The notes under the pieces: model-generated
Seen by the model: the letters and a program-made list of their open reading frames with translations, nothing else
What the model was told of the DNA's origin: nothing
The model's database searches: none
Part shown: piece after piece, positions 1-7,581 of the stretch
How positions within the stretch are numbered: the first letter of the stretch is position 1
Layout of the letters: each line of letters starts with the position of its first letter
Program-made: the position numbers and the translations under genes
Assembly: GCF_937873925.1 (NCBI RefSeq)
Contig: NZ_CALNAT010000237.1
Location: 1 to 32,363 of the forward strand
Source of the DNA: an uncultured Proteiniphilum sp.
GTDB taxonomy: Bacteria; Bacteroidota; Bacteroidia; Bacteroidales; Dysgonomonadaceae
DNA length: 32,363 nt
Reading direction: 5' to 3'

Positions 1-547
1 TACTGGACGGAACATCACTGAGTACCTTTTCGTAGGCAGAACGAATGGTGAAAAAATCTTCCACTTTTCTGGATTCAGCCACGTTCCCTTTTTTGATACG
101 CAATGTCTGGGTACGCGACTTATAGATCCGGTCATAATCTTCCGAGCGCATAATGCCATTGTCGTAGACCTCATTTAATTTATTCCGGATATAGAGTTTG
201 TATTCGGGTGAAAGTTCGGCGAGCCTGGCCTTCAGGTTTACATCCGCATCGAAGTCGGCGAGGGCATTTCTGTGGGCCTCCTCATCAATCTCGAAATAAG
301 GCTCGTAAAACTCCAGGATGCTGTCCTGTTCCGCTTTCAGTTGCTCAGCAGGTTTATACACAGGAAAATCGAACGGAGCGGTGAGAAGCCCGTATTGCCA
401 AGGCCTGCCTTCATTGAAATTATACTTGAAACTGCCCTGACGGGGAAAAAAATAGGTGATAAAAAGTACAGCGATAATAAAGACCAACGGGACGAATATT
501 TTTGTCTTGATCCTTACCTTTCTTTTATTGGATGACCTGTTATTCAT
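1..547 (-). CDS. 7TM-HD family phosphohydrolase (PgpH-like), N-terminal part
   Basis: Partial gene; it runs off the left edge, and only about 182 N-terminal residues are visible. The reading begins MNNRSSNKRKVRIKTK, then one hydrophobic segment at about residues 17-31, then an extracytoplasmic stretch containing FNEGRPWQYGLLTAPFDFPV and a charged helical region. This is the usual N-terminus of Bacteroidetes membrane HDIG proteins (7TMR-HD), whose later parts, not visible here, are the 7TM bundle and the HD domain. Characterised relatives of this architecture (PgpH) hydrolyse cyclic di-AMP; that function is inferred from the family. The ATG at 545-547 has a GGAGG directly upstream, only one base away, so spacing is unusual. 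It is divergent from the polysaccharide locus. Confidence 0.82.
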   Translation of the reverse strand, partial: MNNRSSNKRKVRIKTKIFVPLVFIIAVLFITYFFPRQGSFKYNFNEGRPWQYGLLTAPFDFPVYKPAEQLKAEQDSILEFYEPYFEIDEEAHRNALADFDADVNLKARLAELSPEYKLYIRNKLNEVYDNGIMRSEDYDRIYKSRTQTLRIKKGNVAESRKVEDFFTIRSAYEKVLSDVPSS

Positions 548-660
548 TCCTCCGGATGCTAACTTTGTAGATTGTAGATTTTTTATACAACAATTAAAAC
601 CGGGAATTGTTTTAAGTTTTTACGAGTATCTGGGAGAGAGAGAGAAAGTCCTTTAAGGAA

Positions 661-720
661 GTGTAACATTCGTGTTTCTGTAATTGGATTAAAAAAAACT
701 ACTTTTGCAGTTAAAAATGG
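661..720 (+). repeat. Promoter-like 60-bp repeat, copy 1
   Basis: This stretch reads gtgtaacattcgtgtttctg, then an A-rich part, then TAcTTTTGC and cagttaaaaatgg. A second, slightly diverged copy lies at 7470-7527; by eye they differ by about six substitutions and two one-base indels. Copy 1 keeps a consensus Bacteroidetes -7 box and sits just before the first GT4 gene. Confidence 0.75.
700..707 (+). promoter_or_regulatory. Bacteroidetes -7 promoter box (TAnnTTTG)
   Basis: TACTTTTG matches the Bacteroidetes primary sigma -7 consensus TAnnTTTG. It lies about 40 bases before the ATG at 749. A TTG at 684-686 is only 13 bases upstream, closer than the usual spacing, so the -33 part is not convincing. 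It would drive the GT4 pseudogene and the Stealth gene behind it. Confidence 0.5.
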
Positions 721-748
721 ATGTGATGGTCCGCGTAATGACAAAGGA

Positions 749-1803
749 ATGAAGAACAAACAAAAAAGCATATTGGTCGATTTATCTTATATGAAAGATT
801 TGTATCGCGGATACGGACAGATAGCTTTGAATTACGGTAATTATTTTAAGAAAAATTACAGCGTTCAAGCCTCTGATTATGAGTTGACTCTGCTGCTTCC
901 TAAAAAGTATTTCGGAGTTTTTGGTAACCAGGTAAAGTATATATCTTCATCAAATTGGTTTAGAAAACATTGTGGTTATCTATTTCCTAAATTTGATATC
1001 TGGCATAATTTGCAGTTTCCTGTGCGATTCAAACCTCATTCGAAATCAACAAAATATATTTTCACAATCCACGATCTCAATGTATTATCCCTTGAATATG
1101 AGAAGACGCAAAAACGTGTAGCAAGAAACTATCGCCGGCTTGCAAGACATATAAAGAGGGCTTCAATTGTTACTACAATTTCAAATTTTTCCAAAAGACA
1201 AATTGAGAATCATTTTAATTTAGATGGAAAACGCCTTGTCCTGATTTATAATGGTGTTGAAGAAATTTCTACAAAGCCCGCCTGCAAACCTGGTTACCCA
1301 ATAGAAAAGCCGTTCTTTTTTTCCATAAGTGTTTTTCGGCCAAAGAAAAACTTCCACATTTTACTCGATATGATGAAACTTATGCCCGAGAGACATCTTT
1401 ATATTGCCGGCAACGACAATACGGAATACGGTATAATGATAAAAGACCGCATTGAAAGAGAGGGAATAAGTAATGTTATTCTTTTAGGAACTGTTTCGGA
1501 AGAAGAAAAGGTTTGGCTTTACGCGAATTGTGAAGCGTTTCTGTTTCCTTCGCAACTTGAAGGATTCGGTCTGCCTGTCATCGAAGCCATGCATCTCAGG
1601 AAACCAGTTTAAAAGAAATCGGCGGTGATTTTGCCTATTTTTGGGAAAACTTTGATCCGCAGGAAATGAAGCAGTTGATCGATGAAAATCTGGGAAAATT
1701 CTATCAGAATAAGGATTTGGCACAGAAAGAAAAAAAATATGCCCATTCGTTTTCGTATGAGAAACACTTTGAAGAATATGAGAAATTGTATGCCACAGTT
1801 TGA
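749..1803 (+). pseudogene. GT4-family glycosyltransferase, frameshifted by a 22-nt deletion
   Basis: The open part is 749-1612 (287 aa): an N-terminal GT4/GT-B half (KSILVDLSYMKD, FTIHDLN, TISNFSKRQ) and the nucleotide-sugar half with VIYNGVEE, the KKNFHILLDMMK block and the catalytic-type E-x7-E motif LEGFGLPVIEAM. The reading then stops at 1610-1612. The missing C-terminus continues in another frame from about 1606 (SLKEIGGDFAYFWENF... to LYATV) and ends at TGA 1801-1803. It closely matches the intact relative at 8935-10014. Compared with that gene, 22 bases equivalent to 9783-9804 are absent at about 1593/1594, with a 2-base CA microhomology. The truncated product keeps the E-x7-E motif but lacks about 70 residues. 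The Stealth gene starts inside the old 3' end. Confidence 0.85.
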
Positions 1804-2734
1804 TATTGACCTGGTTTATCTGTGGGTTGACGGAAACGACGCAGAATGGGTCGCCAGAAAAAAACGGTTTTTAGGGGAAAACGTAGCTCTGAATACAGAG
1901 GCTACAACCAAAGCGCGCAATGCGAATAACGACGAGTTGAAGTATTCGTTGCGATCGGCAGAAAAATATGCGCCGTGGATTCACAACATCTTCATTGTGA
2001 CGGACGGGCAAAAGCCGGACTGGCTGGATTTGCAAAATGGGAAAATCAAAATCGTTGATATACGCGAACTTATTCCTCCCGAAGCTTTACCTTGTTACAA
2101 CTCTGTTATCATTGAACATTTTTTGTATAAAATTCCGGATCTATCGGAGCATTTTTTGTATGCGAACGACGATATGTTTTTCAATGTGAAGGTTACTCCC
2201 GGTTTCTTTTTTACAAGTGAAGGTTTTCCTGTTGTGAGATTGCAACGCACTTTTGGCGGTAAATGGATCAACAAAGGGAAAAAAGTATTTAATATACACA
2301 CCAATATTTACAGGAAGACCATTGATCGGGCCGCTTCGCTCATCGAGAAGAAATTCGGGAGATACTACTCAGGAACTCCTCATCACAATATCGACTCTTA
2401 TCTGAAATCGGACTATCGGCTTGTTTCCGAAAAGATATTCCGGCATGAGATACATTCCACCATAACCCATCATCTCCGAAGTGAGGACGATATTCAGCGG
2501 ATTATTTACCTTTACTATGCTTTAGCTGTAAGGAGGGGGGAGTTGTGTTACGTAGGTAGAAGGGAGTCATGCAGGATACGACTGCAAAAGCCCGATTATA
2601 TGTACTTTATTAACAGGTATCAGCCGATTCTTTTTTGCCTTAACGACAGTCATCATGCTACTGATGCCGACAGGAACAGGGTGAGGCCTTTTCTGAAGAC
2701 TCTTTTTCCGGAGAAATCCTCCTTTGAGATGTAA
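1790..2734 (+). CDS. Stealth-family capsular polysaccharide phosphotransferase (copy 1)
   Basis: 314 aa from the ATG at 1790. An in-frame ATG at 1682 exists, but its extra residues lie inside the GT4 pseudogene and show no family similarity. Stealth regions are visible in order: CR1 (IDLVYLWVDGNDAEW), CR2 (NANNDELKYSLRSAEKYAPW, IFIVTDGQKPDWL, FLYANDDMFF), CR3 (HEIHSTITHHLR) and CR4 (LNDSHHATD), ending FPEKSSFEM. Stealth enzymes transfer sugar-1-phosphates from nucleotide sugars during capsule or exopolysaccharide assembly; the exact substrate cannot be read here. The start overlaps the ancestral GT4 3' end by 14 bases, suggesting translational coupling before the upstream gene broke. A second Stealth gene is at 11798-12790. 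Confidence 0.88.
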   Translation: MPQFDIDLVYLWVDGNDAEWVARKKRFLGENVALNTEATTKARNANNDELKYSLRSAEKYAPWIHNIFIVTDGQKPDWLDLQNGKIKIVDIRELIPPEALPCYNSVIIEHFLYKIPDLSEHFLYANDDMFFNVKVTPGFFFTSEGFPVVRLQRTFGGKWINKGKKVFNIHTNIYRKTIDRAASLIEKKFGRYYSGTPHHNIDSYLKSDYRLVSEKIFRHEIHSTITHHLRSEDDIQRIIYLYYALAVRRGELCYVGRRESCRIRLQKPDYMYFINRYQPILFCLNDSHHATDADRNRVRPFLKTLFPEKSSFEM

Positions 2735-2798
2735 GATAAAGTAAAGTGATATCTTTCTTTAATGAATAGATTGTGAATGATACGAATTAATATACGTA

Positions 2799-2825
2799 AA
2801 TTCTCCGGTCAGAATTGATTTTTTT
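2799..2825 (+). terminator. Terminator- or attenuator-like hairpin before gmhA
   Basis: AATTCT (2799-2804), loop CCGGTC, AGAATT (2811-2816), then GA and seven T (2819-2825). The stem is short and AT-rich, so it is weak. It ends two bases before the gmhA ATG, leaving no room for a separate gmhA promoter behind it. Confidence 0.35.
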
Positions 2826-2827
2826 AC

Positions 2828-3421
2828 ATGGACAAATATATTATTGAAGCAATAAAGAATGGGATTATACTAAGGCAGGAATTATTGAAGAACAAAGTGA
2901 TGCTAAGGAGTATAAAAGAAATAGGAGAATTAGCATGCGATACAATACGTTCCGGTCATAAGATCCTCCTATGCGGAAATGGAGGCAGTGCGGCAGATGC
3001 TCAACATATTGCTGCGGAGTTAGTCGGTAGGTTCGTAAAAGAACGAAAAGGGTTACCCGCTATTGCGCTCACAACAGACACATCCATATTAACCTCCATA
3101 GGGAATGACTATGGCTTCGATGAAATTTTTTCGAGGCAGGTTGAGGCTTTAGCTGCAAAAGGAGATTTATTGATAGGAATTTCCACGAGTGGTAATTCTG
3201 AAAATGTATATAGAGCCCTGCGTAAGGCTAAAGATATGAATATAGAAACAATAGGATTTTTAGGAAAAACCGGAGGTAAATGTAAAGATGTAAGTGATAT
3301 TGTTCTTTTAATCGATTCTTATGAATCTGCAAGGATTCAGGAGATTCACATAATGTTAGGCCATATTATGTGTGGAATAGTGGACCATTTATTAGACGAA
3401 TCTCATAGAGAATTGCAATAA
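2828..3421 (+). CDS. gmhA: Sedoheptulose-7-phosphate isomerase
   Basis: 197 aa, normal length. GmhA converts sedoheptulose 7-phosphate to D-glycero-D-manno-heptose 7-phosphate, the first step of ADP-heptose synthesis in the cytoplasm. The SIS domain is clear: LLCGNGGSAADAQHIAAELV (about residues 48-67), the LTTDTSILTSIGNDYGFDEIF block, and the phosphate-binding GISTSGNSENV loop. The C-terminal ARIQEIHIMLGHIMC helix carries the family's Q-E-x-H motif. gmhB follows after 8 bases, then hldE, so this is an operon. Base composition is clearly more AT-rich than in the core genes of this window. Confidence 0.95.
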   Translation: MDKYIIEAIKNGIILRQELLKNKVMLRSIKEIGELACDTIRSGHKILLCGNGGSAADAQHIAAELVGRFVKERKGLPAIALTTDTSILTSIGNDYGFDEIFSRQVEALAAKGDLLIGISTSGNSENVYRALRKAKDMNIETIGFLGKTGGKCKDVSDIVLLIDSYESARIQEIHIMLGHIMCGIVDHLLDESHRELQ

Positions 3422-3429
3422 ATTATACA

Positions 3430-3921
3430 ATGACTCAAAAAGTTGTTTTTTTAGATAGAGATGGGACTATAAATGTGGATTACGGCTATGTATATAAGTT
3501 ATCCGACCTGAAATTGTTGCCAGGCGCTGGTGAGGCATTAAAACTATTCCAAGAAAACGGATTCAAACTAATAATTGTTACAAATCAGTCAGGAATAAGC
3601 AGGGGTTTTTATACTTTAACCGATGCCATAAAATTTAATAACGCATTGAATACCGAATTGGGAAAATATAATGTTCATATTGAAGAATTCTTCATCTGTA
3701 CGCATGCTCCCGAAGATAAGTGTATTTGTCGTAAACCCTCTCCTGTTATGGTTCTTGAAGCAATAAGGAAATATCATATCGATGTGGGTGCCTCCTATCT
3801 GTTTGGAGATAAGTTATCGGATGTGGAATGCGGCGAAAATGCAGGAGTCGCATCTTTCTTAGTTACTAAGGATAATTCATTGCTTTATTGGGCAAACCTA
3901 TTAATAAAACAGTTTATATGA
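3430..3921 (+). CDS. gmhB: D-glycero-beta-D-manno-heptose-1,7-bisphosphate 7-phosphatase
   Basis: 163 aa HAD-superfamily phosphatase that removes the 7-phosphate from heptose 1,7-bisphosphate between the two HldE reactions. Visible motifs: FLDRDGTIN (nucleophile Asp and general acid Asp), IVTNQSGISRGFY (motif II with the GmhB-type substrate loop), the zinc-binding group CTHAPEDKCICRKPSP (about residues 94-109), and YLFGDKLSDVECG (motif IV). The zinc loop separates it from plain histidinol phosphatase-like HADs. It is spaced 8 bases after gmhA and 28 before hldE. Confidence 0.93.
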   Translation: MTQKVVFLDRDGTINVDYGYVYKLSDLKLLPGAGEALKLFQENGFKLIIVTNQSGISRGFYTLTDAIKFNNALNTELGKYNVHIEEFFICTHAPEDKCICRKPSPVMVLEAIRKYHIDVGASYLFGDKLSDVECGENAGVASFLVTKDNSLLYWANLLIKQFI

Positions 3922-3949
3922 AACCGAAATATAAAAGGATAATAATCGT

Positions 3950-5362
3950 ATGAAACTTGAAGCAATTCGCGGAAAAAGAATTCTCATTATTGGAGATATT
4001 TTAATTGATACGTATTATGTTGGGGATGTGAAACGAATATCACCCGAAGCCCCTGTTCCGGTTGTCAGAGTAAATAATACTTATAGTGTTTTGGGAGGAG
4101 CCGCAAATGTGGCGCGTAATTTGATGGGCATCGAATGCAATCCCACTGTTTTGGGCCTTATTGGGAACGATGAAAATGGGAAGCTGGTGAATAAAATGTT
4201 TGAGGATCTAAAAGCAGAAAATGTTTTATTCCCGACATTAGAATCTACTGTTACAAAAATCAGGATTCTCGGAAATAATCAACAAATAGCGCGACTTGAT
4301 TTTGAAAAAGAGTTCCATTCCATTTCCCGCGACGAAGAACTGTTATTGACGCAAGCAATGGAAAAACTCATTCCGGAAATTGATGTTGTGGTCGTTTCAG
4401 ATTATGGGAAGGGAGTATGTAATGAACTTATATGTAAAAACGCCATTGAATTATCTTCCCGATACAATAAACCAATCATAATAGATCCCAAAGGGTTTGA
4501 TTGGCATAAATATGAAAATGCAACCATCGTAACCCCAAATCTAAAAGAATTATCCGATATTTATGGGGAAGAGGTTGAAAACAGAGATAATCCCATACAT
4601 ATTGCAGGCCGGTTTATTCTAAATAAATACAACATACACTCTTTATTAATTACACGATCTGAAAAGGGAATGTCTTTTATAGACCGACAAACATCCGTAC
4701 ATATATCTACGGAAGCTAAAGAAGTCTTTGATGTTTCGGGAGCGGGAGATACCGTTGTCGCCGTTTTAGCTGCCGCTTTGGCTGCAAAATTTTCCTTACA
4801 TGATGCGATAAACCTGTCGAATAAAGCCGCAGGGATAGTGGTCGGCAAGATAGGAACATCCCCAATACTGTATGATGAACTCGAAACGGGCATACTGAAA
4901 AGACAAAATAATAAAAAAGTCATATCCGCAGATGATGTTCAGGAAATCGTAAAAAAACTAAAGGGCATGCATTCTAAAATTGTATTTACCAACGGATGTT
5001 TTGATATCTTGCATCAAGGGCATGTATCCTGTTTGCAGGAAGCAAAGAAATTAGGAGATATATTAATAGTCGGAGTAAACTCCGATGATTCGGTTAAAAG
5101 GTTAAAAGGACCGTCTCGTCCCATTAATGATGAGGCTTCCCGCAGTATTATTTTAAGTGCATTGGAATGTGTTGATTACGTAACAGTTTTTGCAGACGAT
5201 ACCCCGCTGGAGTTAATTAAAACCATTTGTCCCGATGTATTGGTGAAAGGAGGCGATTATGCAATTGAGGATATCGTTGGCCGGGAATTTGCCAAAGAAA
5301 TTGTTATCATCCCTTTTCTGGAAGGATTCTCCACCACTTCCATTATTGATAAATTATATTGA
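3950..5362 (+). CDS. hldE: Bifunctional heptose-7-phosphate kinase / heptose-1-phosphate adenylyltransferase
   Basis: 470 aa, the full-length two-domain form. The PfkB/ribokinase-type domain covers about residues 1-310: GDILIDTYYVGDVKRISPEA, LGGAANVARNL, VVVSDYGKGV, IIDPKG and the anion-hole motif DVSGAGDT. The nucleotidyltransferase domain starts near residue 340: FTNGCFDILHQGH (the H-x-G-H type motif), GVNSDDSVKRLKG and KGGDY. It phosphorylates heptose 7-phosphate at C1 and, after GmhB, makes ADP-D-glycero-beta-D-manno-heptose. No hldD epimerase is seen in this window, so the L-glycero form would need a gene elsewhere. The stop overlaps the possible TTG start of the next gene (TTGA). Confidence 0.95.
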   Translation: MKLEAIRGKRILIIGDILIDTYYVGDVKRISPEAPVPVVRVNNTYSVLGGAANVARNLMGIECNPTVLGLIGNDENGKLVNKMFEDLKAENVLFPTLESTVTKIRILGNNQQIARLDFEKEFHSISRDEELLLTQAMEKLIPEIDVVVVSDYGKGVCNELICKNAIELSSRYNKPIIIDPKGFDWHKYENATIVTPNLKELSDIYGEEVENRDNPIHIAGRFILNKYNIHSLLITRSEKGMSFIDRQTSVHISTEAKEVFDVSGAGDTVVAVLAAALAAKFSLHDAINLSNKAAGIVVGKIGTSPILYDELETGILKRQNNKKVISADDVQEIVKKLKGMHSKIVFTNGCFDILHQGHVSCLQEAKKLGDILIVGVNSDDSVKRLKGPSRPINDEASRSIILSALECVDYVTVFADDTPLELIKTICPDVLVKGGDYAIEDIVGREFAKEIVIIPFLEGFSTTSIIDKLY

Positions 5363-6339
5363 AAAAATATATGCGGGCGCGGGAAAGACGAAAAAGACTC
5401 TACTCTATCATTCTGATCCCAAGAGTTCTGAAGATCAGGAGATATTTAAAAAAATATATTCGAAAAGAAGAGGGAAATGTCTCCGTCATTGTGCTTACCG
5501 AGCATATAGGCGATATTATTGCCTGTGAACCGGTTTCTTATTGGTTGAAAAGAACATATCAACATAAAGTGGTCTGGCTAATAAATGAAAAATACCACGA
5601 GCTTCTGTTGATGTTTAGGAATGTAGATGAAATTATAGACCTGAGTTGTCTCTCCGAATGGGTATATCTTGATAAATTCACCCATCTGCCGCATGTATAT
5701 AACCTGCATTTTGACGGCAGGCAATGTTCCCGTTTTTATTTGAGCAATCAATCGTCCCAAAAACATATCGGATTTGAGAACTATTATAATTATGGATGTT
5801 TATTGGAAAGTTTTTGCATGGTTGGCAAATTGCCTCGATTAAATATTCGGCCTCAACTTTTTTTGGTTCAGCATACACTTTCTTTCAATTATTTATTGCC
5901 GGATAAATATATTGTGGTGCATCCTCAGGCTAATGATATTTCTCGAAATTGGGATATAGGTAAATGGAATCAACTGATCTCTTCTTTCCCCGATTTTACT
6001 TTCATCGAAATCGGTTTGTCGCCGGTTTTATCCGGAAAAAACTGTATTACGTCGTTATGTGGCAAACTGACATTTCAGGATATTGCTCTCGTTGTGAAAA
6101 ACTGTTTTCTTTTCATTGGAATAGATAGCGGTATGGCTCATTTTGCAAACGCATTGGGAACGCCAAGCCTTATTTTACTGGGGAAATACGGTAATTTTGA
6201 TAAATATATGCCCTATTCAGGTATTTTTGATATTGAGGATTTTCGTGTAATTCAATATCCGGATTTTGTATATGATCTTCCGGTTTCAATAGTGAAAGAA
6301 GAGGCAGACAGGTTCATTTCTGCCTTGAATGCAAGATAG
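5359..6339 (+). CDS. GT9-family glycosyltransferase (heptosyltransferase-like)
   Basis: 326 aa from TTG 5359, which overlaps the hldE stop by 4 bases; ATG 5371 is four codons further in and equally acceptable. The N-terminal half has the GT9 pattern VIVLTEHIGDIIACEPVSYW and VVWLINEKYHELL. The C-terminal half has VVHPQANDISRNWDIGKWNQ and the GT9 signature IGIDSGMAHFANALGTPSL. It follows the ADP-heptose genes directly, so ADP-heptose is the likely donor; the acceptor (LPS core or other surface glycan) is unknown. GT9 proteins are cytoplasmic or peripheral at the inner membrane face. Confidence 0.82.
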   Translation: MKKYMRARERRKRLYSIILIPRVLKIRRYLKKYIRKEEGNVSVIVLTEHIGDIIACEPVSYWLKRTYQHKVVWLINEKYHELLLMFRNVDEIIDLSCLSEWVYLDKFTHLPHVYNLHFDGRQCSRFYLSNQSSQKHIGFENYYNYGCLLESFCMVGKLPRLNIRPQLFLVQHTLSFNYLLPDKYIVVHPQANDISRNWDIGKWNQLISSFPDFTFIEIGLSPVLSGKNCITSLCGKLTFQDIALVVKNCFLFIGIDSGMAHFANALGTPSLILLGKYGNFDKYMPYSGIFDIEDFRVIQYPDFVYDLPVSIVKEEADRFISALNAR

Positions 6340-6369
6340 TATTTTTGATTTTCATTTCATTAAAGCATT

Positions 6370-7500
6370 GTGAATAATAAAAAAAATGACATAAGAGCAA
6401 TAGCTTTCTATCTCCCACAATATCACCCGATACCGGAGAATGATCAGTGGTGGGGAAAAGGCTTTACCGAATGGACAAATGTAGGGAAGGCAAAACCTCT
6501 GTTTAGAGGTCACGATCAACCAAAAGTGCCTGCCGATCTGGGATATTATGATTTACGATTGCCCGAAGCGCGAATTGCCCAGGCAGAGATGGCAAAAAAA
6601 TATGGTATCGATGGCTTTTGTTATTACCATTACTGGTTTGGTGAAGGAAAACAGCTATTAGAGAGGCCGTTCAATGAAGTGCTAAATTCCGGCAGTCCGG
6701 ATTTTCCCTTTATGCTTTGTTGGGCAAATGAGAGTTGGCACTCCAAATTTTGGAGTTATGAGGGCGTTTACTCCAAAAAGATGCTTATTGAACAAAAATA
6801 TGGAGATGAACAGGAATATGAGAGGCATTTCCATGCTCTTTTGGGTGCATTTAAGGATCCCCGTTATATAAAGATTGAAGGCAAACCCGCTTTTATGATT
6901 TATAAACCGTTAGAGTTTCCCGATATCGAGAATTTTATAAGAAAATGGCAATCGCTCGCCATTGAAAACGGGTAAAAAGGCGTTTTTTTTATAGGGCAAT
7001 ATGGTAATCCTTGGGGAAGTAGGGCAGAAATGGTAAATAAAGGCTTTGATGCGTTTAATTCTGTAAGACTCTTTAAATTATTTTATCGCAGGGGTTTTAT
7101 AAATAAGGTTTTAAAAAAATATAGATCATTGACCCATAGACCCCATATTTTCAAATATAAGAAAGCCATGAAATATTTTATCACCCAGGAAGATAGTAAT
7201 AGTGACGTTTTTCCAACTATTATACCCAATTGGGATCATACTCCAAGAAGCAGATCGGGAGGGAATTTACTTCAAGATTCTACTCCTGAAGTATTCAAAG
7301 AGCATCTTGAAAATGTCTTTTCAGTGTTAAAGAACAAGACTGGAGAACGGTTTTGTTTTATTAAATCGTGGAATGAATGGGGTGAGGGTAATTATATAGA
7401 GCCTGATTTAAAATATGGTCTAAAATATCTTGAAATTTTTAAAGAGATAAAAGAGAAATATAATAAAGAGTGCAACATTCATGTTTCTGTCATTGATTAA
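6370..7500 (+). pseudogene. WbsX-family glycan protein (GH99-like), split by an in-frame TAA
   Basis: From the GTG at 6370 the reading is IRAIAFYLPQYHPIPEND, WWGKGFTEWTNVGKAKPLF, YGIDGFCYYHYWF and PFMLCWANESW, the N-terminal pattern of WbsX (a GH99-like family found in polysaccharide loci). It stops at TAA 6973-6975 after 201 residues. The same frame then continues without a shift (KGVFFIGQYGNPWGS) into 7030-7500, which carries the family's C-terminus: IIPNWDHTPRS and FIKSWNEWGEGNYIEPD. Without the TAA the gene would be 376 codons. Family pattern suggests a Leu at this position (TTA to TAA), but that is inference. The last residues, ECNIHVSVID, are encoded by the second promoter-like repeat. 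Products of the separate parts are probably inactive. Confidence 0.85.
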
Positions 7501-7527
7501 AAAAACTACCTTTACAGTTAAAAATGA
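7470..7527 (+). repeat. Promoter-like repeat, copy 2 (degenerate -7 box)
   Basis: Diverged copy of 661-720. It overlaps the wbsX 3' end and precedes the GT4 gene at 7582. The -7 position (7507-7514) reads TACCTTTA instead of TAnnTTTG, so it may be a weaker promoter or a remnant. Confidence 0.7.
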
Positions 7528-7581
7528 TATCGGTCAAATATCTGCATGCCTGTTTTATAAATATTAATTTAGTCGGATTAT

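Noticed and set aside
272..535. 87-codon plus-strand open frame near the left edge
   Set aside because: It is antisense to the 7TM-HD phosphohydrolase, whose minus-strand reading gives a family-typical sequence.
1682..1789. Longer start for the first Stealth gene
   Set aside because: The added residues are out-of-frame GT4 sequence, and the Stealth CR1 begins right after ATG 1790.
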